A stretch of DNA of 64,000 nt from an uncultured Pluralibacter sp. (GTDB taxonomy: Bacteria; Pseudomonadota; Gammaproteobacteria; Enterobacterales; Enterobacteriaceae), in the NCBI RefSeq assembly GCF_913775985.1, contig NZ_CAJYMB010000147.1, positions 372,001-436,000 of the forward strand, in the 5' to 3' direction. The notes under the pieces were generated by a model. That model had not been told where the DNA came from, ran no database searches, and worked only from the letters and a program-made list of their open reading frames with translations. Positions 14,942 through 25,946 of this stretch are shown here, piece by piece (within the stretch, counting starts at the first letter, position 1; each line of letters starts with the position of its first letter). The position numbers and the translations under genes are program-made.

Positions 14942-17404
14942 ATGCGAGTCTTGAAGTTCGGCGGTACATCAGTGGCAAATGCAGAACGTTTTCTGCGGGT
15001 TGCCGATATTCTGGAAAGCAACGCCAGGCAGGGGCAGGTAGCGACCGTACTCTCTGCCCCGGCCAAAATCACCAATCACCTGGTGGCGATGATTGAAAAA
15101 ACCATCGGCGGCCAGGATGCGCTAGCCAATATCAGCGATGCCGAACGTATTTTTGCCGAACTGCTACAGGGACTCGCCGATGCCCAGCCGGGATTTCCTC
15201 TCGATCGCCTGAAGGCCACCGTCGGGGAGGAGTTTGCCCAGATTAAACATGTGCTGCACGGTATCAGCCTGCTGGGACAGTGCCCGGACGCCGTCAACGC
15301 GGCATTTATCTGCCGCGGCGAAAAGCTCTCCATTGCGATCATGGCCGGCCTGCTGGAGGCCCGCGGCCACGGCGTCAGCGTGATTAATCCGGTAGAAAAA
15401 CTGCTCGCCGTCGGCCACTACCTTGAATCCACCGTCGATATCGCTGAATCCACCCGCCGTATCGCCGCCAGCCGCATCCCGGCCGATCACATGGTGCTGA
15501 TGGCCGGCTTTACTGCCGGTAACGACAAAGGTGAGCTGGTGGTGCTGGGGCGCAACGGCTCCGACTACTCCGCCGCGGTACTGGCTGCGTGCCTGCGCGC
15601 CGACTGCTGCGAGATCTGGACCGATGTTGACGGCGTCTATACCTGCGATCCGCGCCAGGTGCCCGACGCGCGCCTGCTGAAGTCAATGTCTTACCAGGAG
15701 GCGATGGAGCTCTCCTATTTCGGTGCTAAAGTGCTGCACCCGCGCACAATCGCGCCTATCGCCCAGTTCCAGATCCCCTGCCTGATTAAAAACACCGGCA
15801 ATCCGCAGGCGCCGGGCACTTTGATCGGTGCCAGCAGCAACGATGATGCCCTGCCGGTGAAGGGCATCTCGAACCTCAATAATATGGCGATGTTCAACGT
15901 CTCCGGCCCGGGCATGAAAGGCATGGTCGGCATGGCGGCCCGGGTTTTCGCTACCATGTCCCGCGCCGGAATTTCGGTGGTGCTGATAACCCAGTCCTCC
16001 TCGGAATACAGCATCAGCTTCTGTGTGCCGCAGAGCGACTGCGCCCGGGCGAAGCGGGCGATGGAAGATGAGTTCTATCTGGAGCTGAAAGAGGGGCTGC
16101 TTGAGCCGCTGGCGATAATGGAGCGGCTGGCTATTATCTCCGTGGTCGGCGACGGGATGCGCACCCTGCGCGGCATCTCCGCGAAATTCTTTGCGGCCCT
16201 GGCCCGCGCGAACATCAATATCGTCGCCATTGCTCAGGGTTCGTCAGAGCGTTCTATCTCGGCGGTGGTCAACAATGACGACGTCACTACCGGCGTGCGC
16301 GTCGTTCATCAGATGTTGTTCAATACCGATCAGATTATCGAAGTGTTCGTGATCGGCGTCGGCGGCGTCGGCGGCGCGCTGCTGGAGCAGCTCAAGCGCC
16401 AGCGCGGCTGGCTGAAAAATAAACATATCGACCTGCGGGTGTGCGGCATCGCCAACTCCCGGGCGCTGCTGACCAACGTGCACGGGCTCGATCTGGAGAA
16501 CTGGCAGGGGGCGATGGCAGAAGCTAAAGAGCCGTTCAACCTGGAGCGTCTGACCCGGCTGGTGAAAGAGTATCACCTGCTCAATCCGGTGATTGTGGAC
16601 TGCACCTCCAGCCAGGCAGTTGCCGACCAGTACGCCGACTTCCTGCGCGAAGGTTTTCACGTGGTGACGCCGAACAAAAAGGCGAACACCTCGTCGATGG
16701 ATTACTACCACGAGCTGCGCCAGGCCGCTGCCGGCTCCCGCCGCAAGTTCCTCTACGATACAAACGTCGGTGCCGGGCTGCCGGTGATCGAGAACCTGCA
16801 AAACCTGCTTAACGCCGGCGACGAGCTGCAGCGTTTCTCCGGCATTCTCTCGGGCTCGCTCTCCTTTATTTTCGGCAAGCTGGACGAGGGCATGAGCCTT
16901 TCAGAAGCCACCCGCACCGCGCGCGAGATGGGCTACACCGAACCCGATCCCCGGGACGATCTCTCCGGCATGGACGTGGCGCGCAAGCTGCTGATCCTCG
17001 CCCGCGAAACCGGCCGCCAGCTGGAGCTGGATGATGTGGTGGTAGAGTCGGTACTCCCCGGCCACTTCGACGACAGCGGCGATGCCGACAGCTTTATGGC
17101 CCGCCTGCCGCAGCTGGATGCCGAGTTTTCCGATCGCGTGGCCCGCGCCCGGGACGAAGGTAAGGTGCTGCGCTATGTCGGCAGCATTGAAGAAGACGGC
17201 GTGTGCCGGGTGAGAATTGCCGAGGTGGACGGCAACGATCCGCTGTATAAAGTGAAGAACGGCGAAAACGCGCTGGCCTTCTACAGCCACTATTACCAGC
17301 CGCTGCCGCTGGTGCTGCGCGGCTACGGCGCCGGTAACGACGTTACCGCCGCCGGCGTGTTTGCCGATCTGCTGCGCACCCTGTCATGGAAGTTAGGAGT
17401 TTAA
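14942..17404 (+). CDS. thrA: Bifunctional aspartokinase I / homoserine dehydrogenase I
   Basis: Catalyses the first and third steps of the threonine branch: aspartate to aspartyl phosphate, and aspartate semialdehyde to homoserine. The N-terminal kinase starts with [11 protein letters not shown]. Two ACT regulatory segments, where threonine acts as feedback inhibitor, lie around residues 315-460 ([39 protein letters not shown]). The dehydrogenase begins near residue 465 with the NAD(P)-binding [13 protein letters not shown]. Length 820 equals E. coli ThrA. The thrB start follows after one base, so the genes are translationally linked. Confidence 0.98.
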   Translation: MRVLKFGGTSVANAERFLRVADILESNARQGQVATVLSAPAKITNHLVAMIEKTIGGQDALANISDAERIFAELLQGLADAQPGFPLDRLKATVGEEFAQIKHVLHGISLLGQCPDAVNAAFICRGEKLSIAIMAGLLEARGHGVSVINPVEKLLAVGHYLESTVDIAESTRRIAASRIPADHMVLMAGFTAGNDKGELVVLGRNGSDYSAAVLAACLRADCCEIWTDVDGVYTCDPRQVPDARLLKSMSYQEAMELSYFGAKVLHPRTIAPIAQFQIPCLIKNTGNPQAPGTLIGASSNDDALPVKGISNLNNMAMFNVSGPGMKGMVGMAARVFATMSRAGISVVLITQSSSEYSISFCVPQSDCARAKRAMEDEFYLELKEGLLEPLAIMERLAIISVVGDGMRTLRGISAKFFAALARANINIVAIAQGSSERSISAVVNNDDVTTGVRVVHQMLFNTDQIIEVFVIGVGGVGGALLEQLKRQRGWLKNKHIDLRVCGIANSRALLTNVHGLDLENWQGAMAEAKEPFNLERLTRLVKEYHLLNPVIVDCTSSQAVADQYADFLREGFHVVTPNKKANTSSMDYYHELRQAAAGSRRKFLYDTNVGAGLPVIENLQNLLNAGDELQRFSGILSGSLSFIFGKLDEGMSLSEATRTAREMGYTEPDPRDDLSGMDVARKLLILARETGRQLELDDVVVESVLPGHFDDSGDADSFMARLPQLDAEFSDRVARARDEGKVLRYVGSIEEDGVCRVRIAEVDGNDPLYKVKNGENALAFYSHYYQPLPLVLRGYGAGNDVTAAGVFADLLRTLSWKLGV

Positions 17405-17405
17405 G

Positions 17406-18335
17406 ATGGTCAAAATTTATGCCCCGGCCTCCAGCGCCAATATGAGCGTCGGCTTCGACGTGCTGGGTGCGGCGGTAACGCCGGTAGACGGCACGCTGCT
17501 CGGCGATAATGTGGAAGTGGTGGCCGCCGACAGCTTCAGCCTTAACAACGTCGGGCGCTTCGCCAGCAAGCTGCCGACCAACCCGCAGGAAAATATCGTC
17601 TGGCAGTGCTGGGAGCGCTTTTGCCAGGAGATTGGCAAAAAAGTACCGGTGGCGATGACGCTGGAAAAGAATATGCCGATTGGCTCCGGGCTCGGCTCTA
17701 GTGCCTGCTCGGTGGTGGCCGGGCTGGTAGCGATGAACGAGTTCTGCGGCAGGCCGCTCAATGAAAGCAAAATGCTGGCGCTGATGGGCGAGCTGGAAGG
17801 ACGCATCTCCGGCAGCGTGCACTATGACAACGTTGCGCCGTGCTATCTGGGCGGCATCCAGCTGATGATTGAGGAAAACGAGATTATCAGCCAGTCCGTT
17901 CCGGCGTTTGACGAGTGGCTGTGGGTGCTGGCCTATCCGGGCATTAAAGTCTCCACCGCTGAGGCAAGGGCGATTCTGCCGGCGCAGTACCGCCGCCAGG
18001 ACTGCATTGCGCACGGCCGCCACCTGGCCGGCTTTATTCACGCCTGCTACAGCCGCCAGCCGGCGCTGGCGGCTAAACTGATGAAAGACGTGATTGCCGA
18101 GCCGTACCGCGCGCGCCTGCTGCCCGGCTTTGCCCAGGCGCGCCAGGGCGTGGCCGAAATAGGCGCGCTGGCCAGCGGTATTTCCGGTTCCGGGCCGACG
18201 ATGTTCGCCCTGTGCGACAATCCGCAAACGGCGCAACGAGTGGCAGACTGGCTCGAAAAACACTATCTGCAAAATCAGGAAGGCTTCGTTCATATTTGCC
18301 GGCTGGACACGGCGGGCGCACGCGTAGTGGGATAA
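17406..18335 (+). CDS. thrB: Homoserine kinase
   Basis: GHMP-family kinase that converts homoserine to O-phosphohomoserine. The N-terminal [12 protein letters not shown] and the phosphate-binding loop [16 protein letters not shown] are diagnostic. The C-terminal [12 protein letters not shown] motif is intact. Its 309 residues are within one residue of E. coli. It lies one base after thrA and three bases before thrC, in the middle of the attenuated operon. Confidence 0.98.
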   Translation: MVKIYAPASSANMSVGFDVLGAAVTPVDGTLLGDNVEVVAADSFSLNNVGRFASKLPTNPQENIVWQCWERFCQEIGKKVPVAMTLEKNMPIGSGLGSSACSVVAGLVAMNEFCGRPLNESKMLALMGELEGRISGSVHYDNVAPCYLGGIQLMIEENEIISQSVPAFDEWLWVLAYPGIKVSTAEARAILPAQYRRQDCIAHGRHLAGFIHACYSRQPALAAKLMKDVIAEPYRARLLPGFAQARQGVAEIGALASGISGSGPTMFALCDNPQTAQRVADWLEKHYLQNQEGFVHICRLDTAGARVVG

Positions 18336-18338
18336 CCA

Positions 18339-19625
18339 ATGAAACTGTACAACTTAAAAGATCATAACGAGCAGGTCAGCTTCGCGCAGGCCGTCACCCA
18401 GGGGCTGGGTAAAAATCAGGGACTGTTCTTTCCGCGAGATCTTCCCTCCTTCAGCCTGACGGAAGTGGACGAACTGCTGGCGCAGGATTTTGTCCCGCGC
18501 AGCGCCCGCATTCTGTCGGCGTTTATCGGCGATGAAATCCCGCAGGGCGAGCTGGAAGCGCGGGTGCGCAGCGCCTTCGCTTTTCCGGCACCGGTAAAAG
18601 AGGTTCAGCCGGATGTCGGCTGCCTGGAGCTGTTCCACGGCCCGACGCTGGCGTTTAAGGACTTCGGCGGCCGCTTTATGGCCCAGATGCTGACCCACAT
18701 CAGCGGCGACAAGCCGGTGACGATCCTGACCGCCACCTCCGGCGACACCGGTGCCGCCGTGGCGCACGCCTTTTACGGCCTGAAAAACGTGCGGGTGGTT
18801 ATCCTCTATCCGCAGGGCAAAATCAGCCCGCTGCAGGAGAAGCTGTTCTGCACCCTCGGCGGCAACATTGAAACTGTCGCCATCGACGGCGATTTTGACG
18901 CCTGTCAGGCGCTGGTGAAGCAGGCGTTTGATGACGAAGAGCTTAAGCAGGCGCTGGGCCTCAACTCGGCGAACTCCATCAATATCAGCCGCCTGCTGGC
19001 GCAGATCTGCTACTACTTTGAAGCTGTAGCGCAGCTGCCGCAGGAAGCCCGCAACCAGCTGGTTATCTCGGTGCCGAGCGGCAACTTTGGCGATCTCACT
19101 GCCGGACTGCTGGCGAAGTCGCTGGGCCTGCCGGTGAAGCGTTTTATCGCGGCGACTAACGTTAACGACACCGTCCCGCGCTTCCTGCAGGAAGGGGAGT
19201 GGAAGCCGAAGGCGACGCAGGCAACCCTGTCTAATGCCATGGACGTCAGCCAGCCGAACAACTGGCCGCGGGTGGAAGAGCTGTTCCGCCGCAAGACCTG
19301 GCGGCTGGGGGATCTCGGCTACGCTGCTGTAGATGATGAAACGACTAAAGCGGCGATGCGCGAGCTGGAAGAGATTGGCTACACGTCCGAGCCGCACGCG
19401 GCGGTGGCCTGGCGCGCGCTGCGCGACCAGCTGAAGCAGGGCGAGTACGGCCTGTTTTTAGGCACGGCCCATCCGGCGAAATTTAAGGAGAGCGTGGAGG
19501 CGATTCTCGGCAAGACGCTGCCGCTGCCCCAGCCGCTGGCCGATCGCGCGGATCTGCCGCTGCTGTCGCACAGCCTGCCGGCGGACTTTGCCGCTCTGCG
19601 CAGGCTGATGATGGAAAAAGCGTAA
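18339..19625 (+). CDS. thrC: Threonine synthase
   Basis: PLP-dependent enzyme that turns O-phosphohomoserine into threonine, the final step of the pathway. The PLP lysine is in the conserved block HGPTLAFKDFGGRFM. TATSGDTGAAVAHAF and the phosphate-cradle SVPSGNFGDLTAG are also present. Length 428 equals E. coli ThrC. An inverted-repeat terminator follows nine bases after the stop and is shared with convergent yaaA. Confidence 0.98.
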   Translation: MKLYNLKDHNEQVSFAQAVTQGLGKNQGLFFPRDLPSFSLTEVDELLAQDFVPRSARILSAFIGDEIPQGELEARVRSAFAFPAPVKEVQPDVGCLELFHGPTLAFKDFGGRFMAQMLTHISGDKPVTILTATSGDTGAAVAHAFYGLKNVRVVILYPQGKISPLQEKLFCTLGGNIETVAIDGDFDACQALVKQAFDDEELKQALGLNSANSINISRLLAQICYYFEAVAQLPQEARNQLVISVPSGNFGDLTAGLLAKSLGLPVKRFIAATNVNDTVPRFLQEGEWKPKATQATLSNAMDVSQPNNWPRVEELFRRKTWRLGDLGYAAVDDETTKAAMRELEEIGYTSEPHAAVAWRALRDQLKQGEYGLFLGTAHPAKFKESVEAILGKTLPLPQPLADRADLPLLSHSLPADFAALRRLMMEKA

Positions 19626-19634
19626 GGTTTACCC

Positions 19635-19658
19635 TCTCCGGGCGCCGGCGCCCGGAGA
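19635..19658. terminator. Inverted repeat between thrC and yaaA
   Basis: A perfect 24-base palindrome (TCTCCGGGCGCC and its complement) separates the converging thrC and yaaA. Its right edge reaches within one base of the yaaA stop. There is no T-tract on either strand, so the efficiency of termination is uncertain. Confidence 0.6.
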
Positions 19659-19659
19659 A

Positions 19660-20436
19660 TTAACGCTGCTCGTGGCGTTTAAACACCAGCTCGCCGCTGC
19701 CGGACGCGGCCTCGTCAAAGAAATACCCCTCGCTGTCAAACTGCTTAAGCTGCTCCACGTCCGCAAGCTGGTTCTCAATGATATAGCGGCTCATCAGCCC
19801 GCGCGCCTTCTTGGCGTAGAAGCTAATCACTTTGAACTTGCCGTTCTTCTCGTCGAGAAATACCGGTTTTACCAGGGTGCCTTTCAGCGTCTTTGGCCTC
19901 ACCGACTTGAAGTATTCGTCGGAGGCAAGGTTGATAACCACGTCATCGCCTTGCGCCTTCAGCGCTTTATTCAGGGTGTCGGTAATGGTATCGCCCCAGA
20001 AGTGGTACAGATCCTTGCCTTCAGGATTTTCCAGGCGGATGCCCATTTCCAGGCGGTAGGGCTGCATCAAATCCAGCGGGCGCAGCACGCCGTACAGGCC
20101 GGAGAGAATGCGCAGGTGCTGCTGGGCGAAATCAAACTGTGCTTCGGTGAAGGTCTCGGCCTGCAGGCCGGTGTAGACATCGCCTTTGAACGCCAGAATC
20201 GCCTGGCGCGCGTTGTCCGGCGTGAATTTCGGGTTCCAGTCGTGAAAGCGGGTGGCATTCAGGTCGGCAAGCTTATCGCTGATGCTCATCAGCTTGCCAA
20301 TCTGCGGCGCGGAGAGTTTGCGGGCTTCGGCGATCAGCTGCTCTGAGTACTTCAGCAGCTGCGGCTGGGTGTAGCGCGCGGTCGCCAGATCGCTCTGGTA
20401 GTCCAGCGTCTTTGCAGGTGAAATCAAAATCAGCAT
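19660..20436 (-). CDS. yaaA: Peroxide stress protein YaaA
   Basis: DUF328-family DNA-binding protein. In E. coli it is induced through OxyR and lowers free intracellular iron during hydrogen peroxide stress. The N-terminus [21 protein letters not shown], the central block [18 protein letters not shown] and the C-terminal [17 protein letters not shown] are the conserved family signatures. Length 258 equals E. coli. It sits between convergent thrC and codirectional yaaJ. Confidence 0.96.
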   Translation of the reverse strand: MLILISPAKTLDYQSDLATARYTQPQLLKYSEQLIAEARKLSAPQIGKLMSISDKLADLNATRFHDWNPKFTPDNARQAILAFKGDVYTGLQAETFTEAQFDFAQQHLRILSGLYGVLRPLDLMQPYRLEMGIRLENPEGKDLYHFWGDTITDTLNKALKAQGDDVVINLASDEYFKSVRPKTLKGTLVKPVFLDEKNGKFKVISFYAKKARGLMSRYIIENQLADVEQLKQFDSEGYFFDEAASGSGELVFKRHEQR

Positions 20437-20501
20437 GTTTCTTCCTTGGCAGTGTTTTTCACGACTGTATCAAAAAATGGCCGGAAAGCGATCGATAGCA
20501 G

Positions 20502-21932
20502 CTATTGGCGCGGCACATTGTCCCAGCTCCCGGGGGCCAGCTGCTGTTCAATTTCCGGATAGCGCGCGGGATCGAAAACCGGTCTGATGCCGAGCTTGCG
20601 CTGGCGCAAATAGTCGCTGGCGATGATGCGCACCACCGGCGACAGCAGCAGGATCGCCGTCAGGTTGGTGAGCGCCATCAGCGCCATGATAATGTCCGCC
20701 ATCTGCCAGACCAGCGGCAGGCTCAGCTGGGTACCGGCGATCACCATCAGCACCGCCCCGATGCGCAGCAGGCGAATATGCTTTGCGGTATACCTGTGCA
20801 GATACACCAGATTATTTTCTGCATAGATGTAATTAACGATGATTGAGCTATAGGCGAAGAGCATCACGATCCCCGCCACGAACTGCGCTCCCCAGCTGCT
20901 GGCGAAAGACATCATCGCTTTTTGCACCAGCTGAATGCCGTCCAGCGTGGTCGCTTCTGTTTCCGGCCCGGCGAGCAGCAGAATCATCGCCGTGGCGCTG
21001 CAGACAATCAGCGTATCCACCACCACGCCAATCATCTGCACGATGCCCTGCGCTGCCGGATGCGGCGGCCACGATGCGGCGGTTGCGGCGGCGTTAGGGG
21101 TGGATCCCATTCCGGCTTCGTTAGAGAACATCCCGCGCATAAAGCCGTTGGTCAGCGCCTGGCTGATGCTGTAGCCCACCGCGCCGGCCGCCGCCTCCTG
21201 CCAGCCGAAGGCGCTGCGCACGATGGTTTCCAGCACGCCCGGCATATCCGTGATGTGCCACAGACAGATGAGAAGGCTGGCGCCCAGCCACAGGATGCCC
21301 ATCACCGGTACCATAAACTGGGTGATTTTTGCCACGCCTTTCAGCCCTTTAACAATGGCGAAAAGCGTCAGCACCGCCAGGGCGATACCGGTTAAATATT
21401 CGGGAATATCAAATGCAAAGCGCATCGCGTTGGCGACGGAATTTGACTGTACGGTATTGAAGATAAGTCCGTAGGCCAGCAGCAGGAATATGGAAAAGAG
21501 GCCGCCCATCCAGCGCATGCTCAGGCCGCGGGCCATATACCACGCCGGGCCGCCGCGAAACTGACCGCTGGCGTCGCGTTCTTTATAAAGCTGCGCCAGC
21601 GAGCACTCGGCGAAGCTGCTGGCCATGCCGATAATTGCCGAGACCCACATCCAGAACACCGCCCCCGGGCCGCCCGCGGTGATAGCCAGCGCTACGCCGG
21701 CCAGATTGCCGCTGCCGAGCCGCGCCGCGAGGCTGGTGCACAGGGCCTGGAACGACGTAAGGCCGCCGGGCTGCGGCGTCAGGCTCTTCTTTAAACTTTT
21801 GCCGAAGTGGCGAAGGTAGCGAAACTGAACATATCCGGTGCGCCAGGTAAACCACAGGCCGGTGCCGATAAGCAGGTAAATCATTATCGAGCCCCAGAGG
21901 ATATCGCTGACGAAGGATAAAAACTCAGGCAT
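20502..21932 (-). CDS. yaaJ: AGCS-family sodium:alanine/glycine symporter YaaJ
   Basis: Inner-membrane sodium-coupled small neutral amino acid transporter; substrate inferred from the alanine-or-glycine:cation symporter family. About eleven transmembrane segments are visible over 476 residues. Family motifs include FQALCTSLAARLGSGNLAGV near residues 60-80 and GMFSNEAGMGSTPNAAATA near 265-285, the sodium- and substrate-site regions. Length equals E. coli YaaJ. It is divergent from talB. Confidence 0.95.
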   Translation of the reverse strand: MPEFLSFVSDILWGSIMIYLLIGTGLWFTWRTGYVQFRYLRHFGKSLKKSLTPQPGGLTSFQALCTSLAARLGSGNLAGVALAITAGGPGAVFWMWVSAIIGMASSFAECSLAQLYKERDASGQFRGGPAWYMARGLSMRWMGGLFSIFLLLAYGLIFNTVQSNSVANAMRFAFDIPEYLTGIALAVLTLFAIVKGLKGVAKITQFMVPVMGILWLGASLLICLWHITDMPGVLETIVRSAFGWQEAAAGAVGYSISQALTNGFMRGMFSNEAGMGSTPNAAATAASWPPHPAAQGIVQMIGVVVDTLIVCSATAMILLLAGPETEATTLDGIQLVQKAMMSFASSWGAQFVAGIVMLFAYSSIIVNYIYAENNLVYLHRYTAKHIRLLRIGAVLMVIAGTQLSLPLVWQMADIIMALMALTNLTAILLLSPVVRIIASDYLRQRKLGIRPVFDPARYPEIEQQLAPGSWDNVPRQ

Positions 21933-22135
21933 GAAATGTCCTTTCCATAAATGCCGCGCAGCGTGGAAGCGCTACCATTTGACGAGATCCCTTACCAGGT
22001 AGGGCGAAGAGGACGAGAGTTTATCATAGACTGCTCTCTTGATCCGTCCACGGTTGCGCTGCTATCGGGGCGTGATATTATCGACTGCAGACCGGTTACA
22101 TACCACTAACAGCTACTTAATATGAGACACCTATC

Positions 22136-23089
22136 ATGACGGATAAATTGACCTCACTGCGTCAGTACACCACCGTAGTGGCCGACACCGGAGACATCGC
22201 AGCAATGAAGCTTTATCAGCCTCAGGATGCGACCACCAACCCCTCCCTGATCCTCAACGCCGCGCAGATCCCGGAATACCGCAAGCTGATTGACGAAGCG
22301 ATTGCGTGGGCGAAAGGCCAGAGCAGCGATCGCGAGCAGCAGATCGTTGATGCAACGGATAAACTGGCAGTGAACATTGGTCTGGAGATCCTCAAGCTGA
22401 TCCCGGGCCGCATCTCTACCGAAGTGAATGCTCGTCTGTCCTACGACACCGACGCTTCTATCGCTAAAGCGAAACGCATCATTAAGCTGTACAACGAAGC
22501 AGGCATCAGCAACGACCGCATTCTGATCAAGCTGGCTTCCACCTGGCAGGGCATCCGCGCCGCCGAGCAGCTGGAAAAAGAAGGCATCAACTGTAACCTG
22601 ACCCTGCTGTTCTCCTTCGCCCAGGCGCGCGCCTGTGCCGAAGCGGGCGTGTTCCTGATCTCTCCGTTTGTTGGCCGCATCCTCGACTGGCACAAAGCGA
22701 ACGGCGATAAGAAAGAGTTCTCCGCATCAGAAGATCCGGGCGTGGTATCCGTATCTGAAATCTACAGCTACTACAAAGAGCACGGTTATGAAACCGTGGT
22801 GATGGGCGCAAGCTTCCGCAACGTGGGCGAAATCCTTGAGCTGGCAGGCTGCGACCGTCTGACCATCGCGCCGCCGCTGCTGAAAGAACTGGCCGAAGCC
22901 GACGGCGCCATCGAGCGCAAGCTGAAGTTCACTGGCGAAGTGAAAGCGCGTCCGGCCCGCATCACCGAATCTCAGTTCCTGTGGGAGCACAACCAGGATC
23001 CGATGGCCGTTGATAAACTGGCCGAAGGTATCCGCAAGTTTGCCGTAGACCAGGGCAAACTGGAAAAAATGATCGGCGATCTGCTGTAA
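22136..23089 (+). CDS. talB: Transaldolase B
   Basis: Non-oxidative pentose-phosphate enzyme that transfers a dihydroxyacetone unit between sedoheptulose-7-phosphate and glyceraldehyde-3-phosphate. The Schiff-base Lys132 is in [11 protein letters not shown], with Asp17 in VVADTGD as proton shuttle. Its 317 residues match E. coli TalB. Codon use appears strongly biased, as expected for an abundant enzyme. A GC-rich hairpin terminator follows within ten bases. Confidence 0.98.
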   Translation: MTDKLTSLRQYTTVVADTGDIAAMKLYQPQDATTNPSLILNAAQIPEYRKLIDEAIAWAKGQSSDREQQIVDATDKLAVNIGLEILKLIPGRISTEVNARLSYDTDASIAKAKRIIKLYNEAGISNDRILIKLASTWQGIRAAEQLEKEGINCNLTLLFSFAQARACAEAGVFLISPFVGRILDWHKANGDKKEFSASEDPGVVSVSEIYSYYKEHGYETVVMGASFRNVGEILELAGCDRLTIAPPLLKELAEADGAIERKLKFTGEVKARPARITESQFLWEHNQDPMAVDKLAEGIRKFAVDQGKLEKMIGDLL

Positions 23090-23097
23090 TTCCTCTC

Positions 23098-23121
23098 GCG
23101 TGGCCGGACTCCCGGTCACGC
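23098..23121 (+). terminator. talB terminator
   Basis: Ten-base arms (GCGTGGCCGG and CCGGTCACGC, one G-T pair) close an ACTC loop, followed by TTCTTCTCT. Confidence 0.75.
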
Positions 23122-23197
23122 TTCTTCTCTGCGATTTGTTTCCCTTTCCTCTCTGCGTGTATCATTCCGCCTAACTGTCATTTTGAACGGAATAGAT

Positions 23198-23788
23198 ATG
23201 AACACTCTTCGCATTGGCCTGGTATCAATTTCTGACCGCGCCTCCAGCGGCGTTTATCAGGACAAAGGCATTCCGGCGCTTGAAGCCTGGCTTGCCGGCG
23301 CGCTGACCACCCCTTTCGAGCTTGAAACGCGCCTTATCCCGGATGAACAGCCGATTATCGAACAGACGCTGTGTGAGCTGGTGGACGAGATGAGCTGCCA
23401 CCTGGTACTGACCACTGGCGGCACCGGCCCGGCCCGGCGCGACGTCACCCCGGATGCGACGCTGGCGATTGCCGATCGCGAGATGCCCGGCTTCGGCGAG
23501 CAGATGCGCCAGATTAGCCTGCATTTTGTGCCCACCGCGATCCTTTCCCGCCAGGTCGGCGTTATTCGCAAGCAGGCGCTGATCCTCAATCTGCCCGGAC
23601 AGCCGAAATCCATTCAGGAAACGCTGGAGGGCGTGAAGGACGCCGAAGGTAGCGTGCAGGTTCACGGCATTTTCGCCAGCATTCCCTACTGCATCCAGCT
23701 CCTCGACGGCCCGTACGTTGAGATCAGCCCGCAGGTTGTGGCGGCGTTTCGCCCCAAAAGCGCGCGCCGGGATTTAACTGCCGGATAA
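23198..23788 (+). CDS. mog: Molybdopterin adenylyltransferase Mog
   Basis: Adenylylates molybdopterin in molybdenum cofactor synthesis, preparing it for metal insertion by MoeA. ATG 23198 (MNTLRIGLVSISDRASSG) is the conserved start; a TTG five codons upstream is not supported. The MPT-binding motifs TTGGTGPARRDVTPDAT and NLPGQPKSIQETL are intact. It has 196 residues, one more than the E. coli protein. The cofactor is required by the DMSO-reductase-type enzyme encoded near 52.4 kb. Confidence 0.96.
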   Translation: MNTLRIGLVSISDRASSGVYQDKGIPALEAWLAGALTTPFELETRLIPDEQPIIEQTLCELVDEMSCHLVLTTGGTGPARRDVTPDATLAIADREMPGFGEQMRQISLHFVPTAILSRQVGVIRKQALILNLPGQPKSIQETLEGVKDAEGSVQVHGIFASIPYCIQLLDGPYVEISPQVVAAFRPKSARRDLTAG

Positions 23789-23896
23789 TAAAAAAACGCG
23801 GCGGCCACGGCTGACGCCGCTCTTTACGAGGCGGGCATTTACGGTATAGTCATTTTTTATTTACGATGCCGTAAACTAAACCTAACAAGGCCCGCT

Positions 23897-25201
23897 ATGT
23901 CTGTTCAGCCCCACGCCCGACTGCTCAATCGACAGGATTACAAAACCCTGACTCTCGCCGCACTGGGCGGCGCGCTGGAGTTTTACGACTTCATCATTTT
24001 CGTGTTCTTCGCCGCTGTTGTCGGTGAGCTCTTCTTCCCGCCGGACATTCCAGAATGGCTGCGCCAGGTGCAGACCTTCGGTATTTTTGCCGCCGGCTAT
24101 CTGGCGCGCCCGCTTGGCGGCATCGTCATGGCCCACTTTGGCGATCTGGTCGGGCGCAAAAAGATGTTCAGCCTCAGCATCCTGCTGATGGCGGTGCCGA
24201 CCCTGCTGATTGGTCTGCTGCCCACCTACGCCTCAATGGGAATTATTGCCCCGCTGCTGCTGCTGTTGATGCGCGTGCTGCAAGGGGCGGCGATCGGCGG
24301 CGAGGTGCCCGGCGCGTGGGTGTTTGTGGCGGAGCACGTGCCGGCGCGGCGGACGGGTATCGCCTGCGGTACGCTGACCGCCGGGCTGACAGTGGGGATC
24401 TTACTCGGTTCGGTAGTGGCAACCCTGATCAATACCGGACTGTCGCAGCAGGCAATTCACGACGGCGGCTGGCGGATCCCCTTCGTGCTCGGCGGCGCGT
24501 TCGGCCTGCTGGCTATGTACCTGCGCCGCTGGCTGCGGGAAACGCCGGTCTTTGTAGAGATGCAGCAGCGCCGGGCGCTGGCGAAAGAGCTGCCGGTGAA
24601 ATCAGTGGTGATGCACCACCGCGGGGCGGTCGTGATGTCAATGCTGCTGACCTGGCTATTGTCTGCCGGCGTGGTGGTGGTGATCCTGATGTCGCCGATG
24701 TGGCTGCAAAAACATTACCGCTACGCGCCGGCGCTGACGCTGCTGGCCAACAGCGCGGCGACGATTATGCTCTGCTGCGGCTGCCTGCTGGCGGGCCTGT
24801 CGGCGGATAAATACGGTGCCAGCCGCACGTTTATTGTCGGCAGCCTGCTGCTGGCAGTATCAAGCTGGGCCTTCTATCACTGTGCCGGCCTCGGCTCCGA
24901 ATATCTTTTTATCCTGTACGGGCTGGTGGGGCTGTGCGTGGGCGTGGTCGGCGCCGTGCCTTACGTGATGGTTAACGCCTTTCCGCCTGAAGTGCGCTTT
25001 ACCGGTATCTCATTTTCCTACAACGTTTCGTACGCGATTTTCGGCGGGCTGACCCCCGTCGCGGTAACGATGTTGATGGCCGCGTCGCCGCTGGCGCCGG
25101 CGTGGTACGTGCTGGCGCTGTCAATTATGGGTCTTGGGCTGGGATGCTGGATGCGCACGGCGCGGGATAGAGCGCCATATGCTGAGCGGGCAGGGGAGTA
25201 A
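23897..25201 (+). CDS. MFS transporter, metabolite:H+ symporter type
   Basis: Major facilitator superfamily permease with about twelve transmembrane helices in 434 residues. The loop 2-3 signature appears as GDLVGRKKMF, and the helix 4-5 region (LQGAAIGGEVPGAWVFVAEHVPARRTG) is typical of the metabolite:H+ symporter (ProP/ShiA-like) branch. The N-terminal LGGALEFYDFIIFVFFAAVVG also fits that branch. The substrate cannot be read from the sequence; an organic acid or zwitterion is plausible. It lies between mog and satP, which are direct neighbours in E. coli, so it is accessory. A short inverted pair TTTACGG (23838) / CCGTAAA (23869) lies just before it. Confidence 0.85.
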   Translation: MSVQPHARLLNRQDYKTLTLAALGGALEFYDFIIFVFFAAVVGELFFPPDIPEWLRQVQTFGIFAAGYLARPLGGIVMAHFGDLVGRKKMFSLSILLMAVPTLLIGLLPTYASMGIIAPLLLLLMRVLQGAAIGGEVPGAWVFVAEHVPARRTGIACGTLTAGLTVGILLGSVVATLINTGLSQQAIHDGGWRIPFVLGGAFGLLAMYLRRWLRETPVFVEMQQRRALAKELPVKSVVMHHRGAVVMSMLLTWLLSAGVVVVILMSPMWLQKHYRYAPALTLLANSAATIMLCCGCLLAGLSADKYGASRTFIVGSLLLAVSSWAFYHCAGLGSEYLFILYGLVGLCVGVVGAVPYVMVNAFPPEVRFTGISFSYNVSYAIFGGLTPVAVTMLMAASPLAPAWYVLALSIMGLGLGCWMRTARDRAPYAERAGE

Positions 25202-25204
25202 AAG

Positions 25205-25238
25205 CGCGCCGGGCGAGGTTTTGCCCGGCGCGGATTTT
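25205..25238. terminator. Terminator between the MFS gene and satP
   Basis: A perfect 10-base stem (CGCGCCGGGC with GCCCGGCGCG) closes an 8-base GAGGTTTT loop, followed by GGATTTTTA on the plus strand. The two genes converge on it. Confidence 0.85.
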
Positions 25239-25241
25239 TAC

Positions 25242-25808
25242 TTAGTGTTTCTCGCCAATCGGCAGCACGGTGCGACCAAACTGCTCGTTCAGCACTTCGC
25301 CCATCGCCAGATAGATAGCGCTGGCGCCGCAGACAATGCCAATCCAGCCGGCAACGACAACGATGCTTTCGTTATCGGTCAGGTGGCCGATTGCCAGCAG
25401 CGCAAACAGCACGGTCAGGCTCAGGAAAACGAACTGCAGCATCCGCGCGCCGGTCAGGGTGCCAAAGAACATAAACAGGGTGAACACGCCCCACAGGCCG
25501 AGATACGCGCCGAGGAAGTGGCTGTCAGGTGCCTCGGTCAGGCCCATTTTCGGCATTAGCAGAATGGCGACCAGCGTCAGCCAGAATGCGCCGTAAGAGG
25601 TAAAGGCGGTCAGGCCGAAAGTATTTCCTTTCTTATATTCCAGCAGACCTGCGAAGATCTGCGCGATACCGCCATAAAAGATGCCCATCGCCAGGATGAT
25701 GCCGTCCATGGGGAAAAGTCCCGCGTTATGCAGATTCAGCAAAACGGTGGTCATGCCAAAACCCATCAGTCCCAGCGGAGCCGGATTAGCCAACTTAGTG
25801 TTGCCCAT
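25242..25808 (-). CDS. satP: Acetate/succinate:proton symporter SatP
   Basis: AceTr (GPR1/FUN34/YaaH) family inner-membrane protein for acetate and succinate uptake. The family signature [14 protein letters not shown] is at residues 8-21, followed by six transmembrane helices over 188 residues. The constriction and [20 protein letters not shown] motifs are conserved. Length equals E. coli YaaH/SatP. It is divergent from dnaK, as the reordered neighbourhood lacks yaaW and yaaI. Confidence 0.97.
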   Translation of the reverse strand: MGNTKLANPAPLGLMGFGMTTVLLNLHNAGLFPMDGIILAMGIFYGGIAQIFAGLLEYKKGNTFGLTAFTSYGAFWLTLVAILLMPKMGLTEAPDSHFLGAYLGLWGVFTLFMFFGTLTGARMLQFVFLSLTVLFALLAIGHLTDNESIVVVAGWIGIVCGASAIYLAMGEVLNEQFGRTVLPIGEKH

Positions 25809-25946
25809 AATTCCTCAAAAAAATCATAAAATTCAGTTAAATGGTGAATCCCAGCGCCAATACTCTCTCGCAGGGCGCGGCATAATAATCAGGCGGCTGT
25901 CGGCCGTCTATGATCTGACAGGGGTGAAAATAAAATATTTTTCGTA

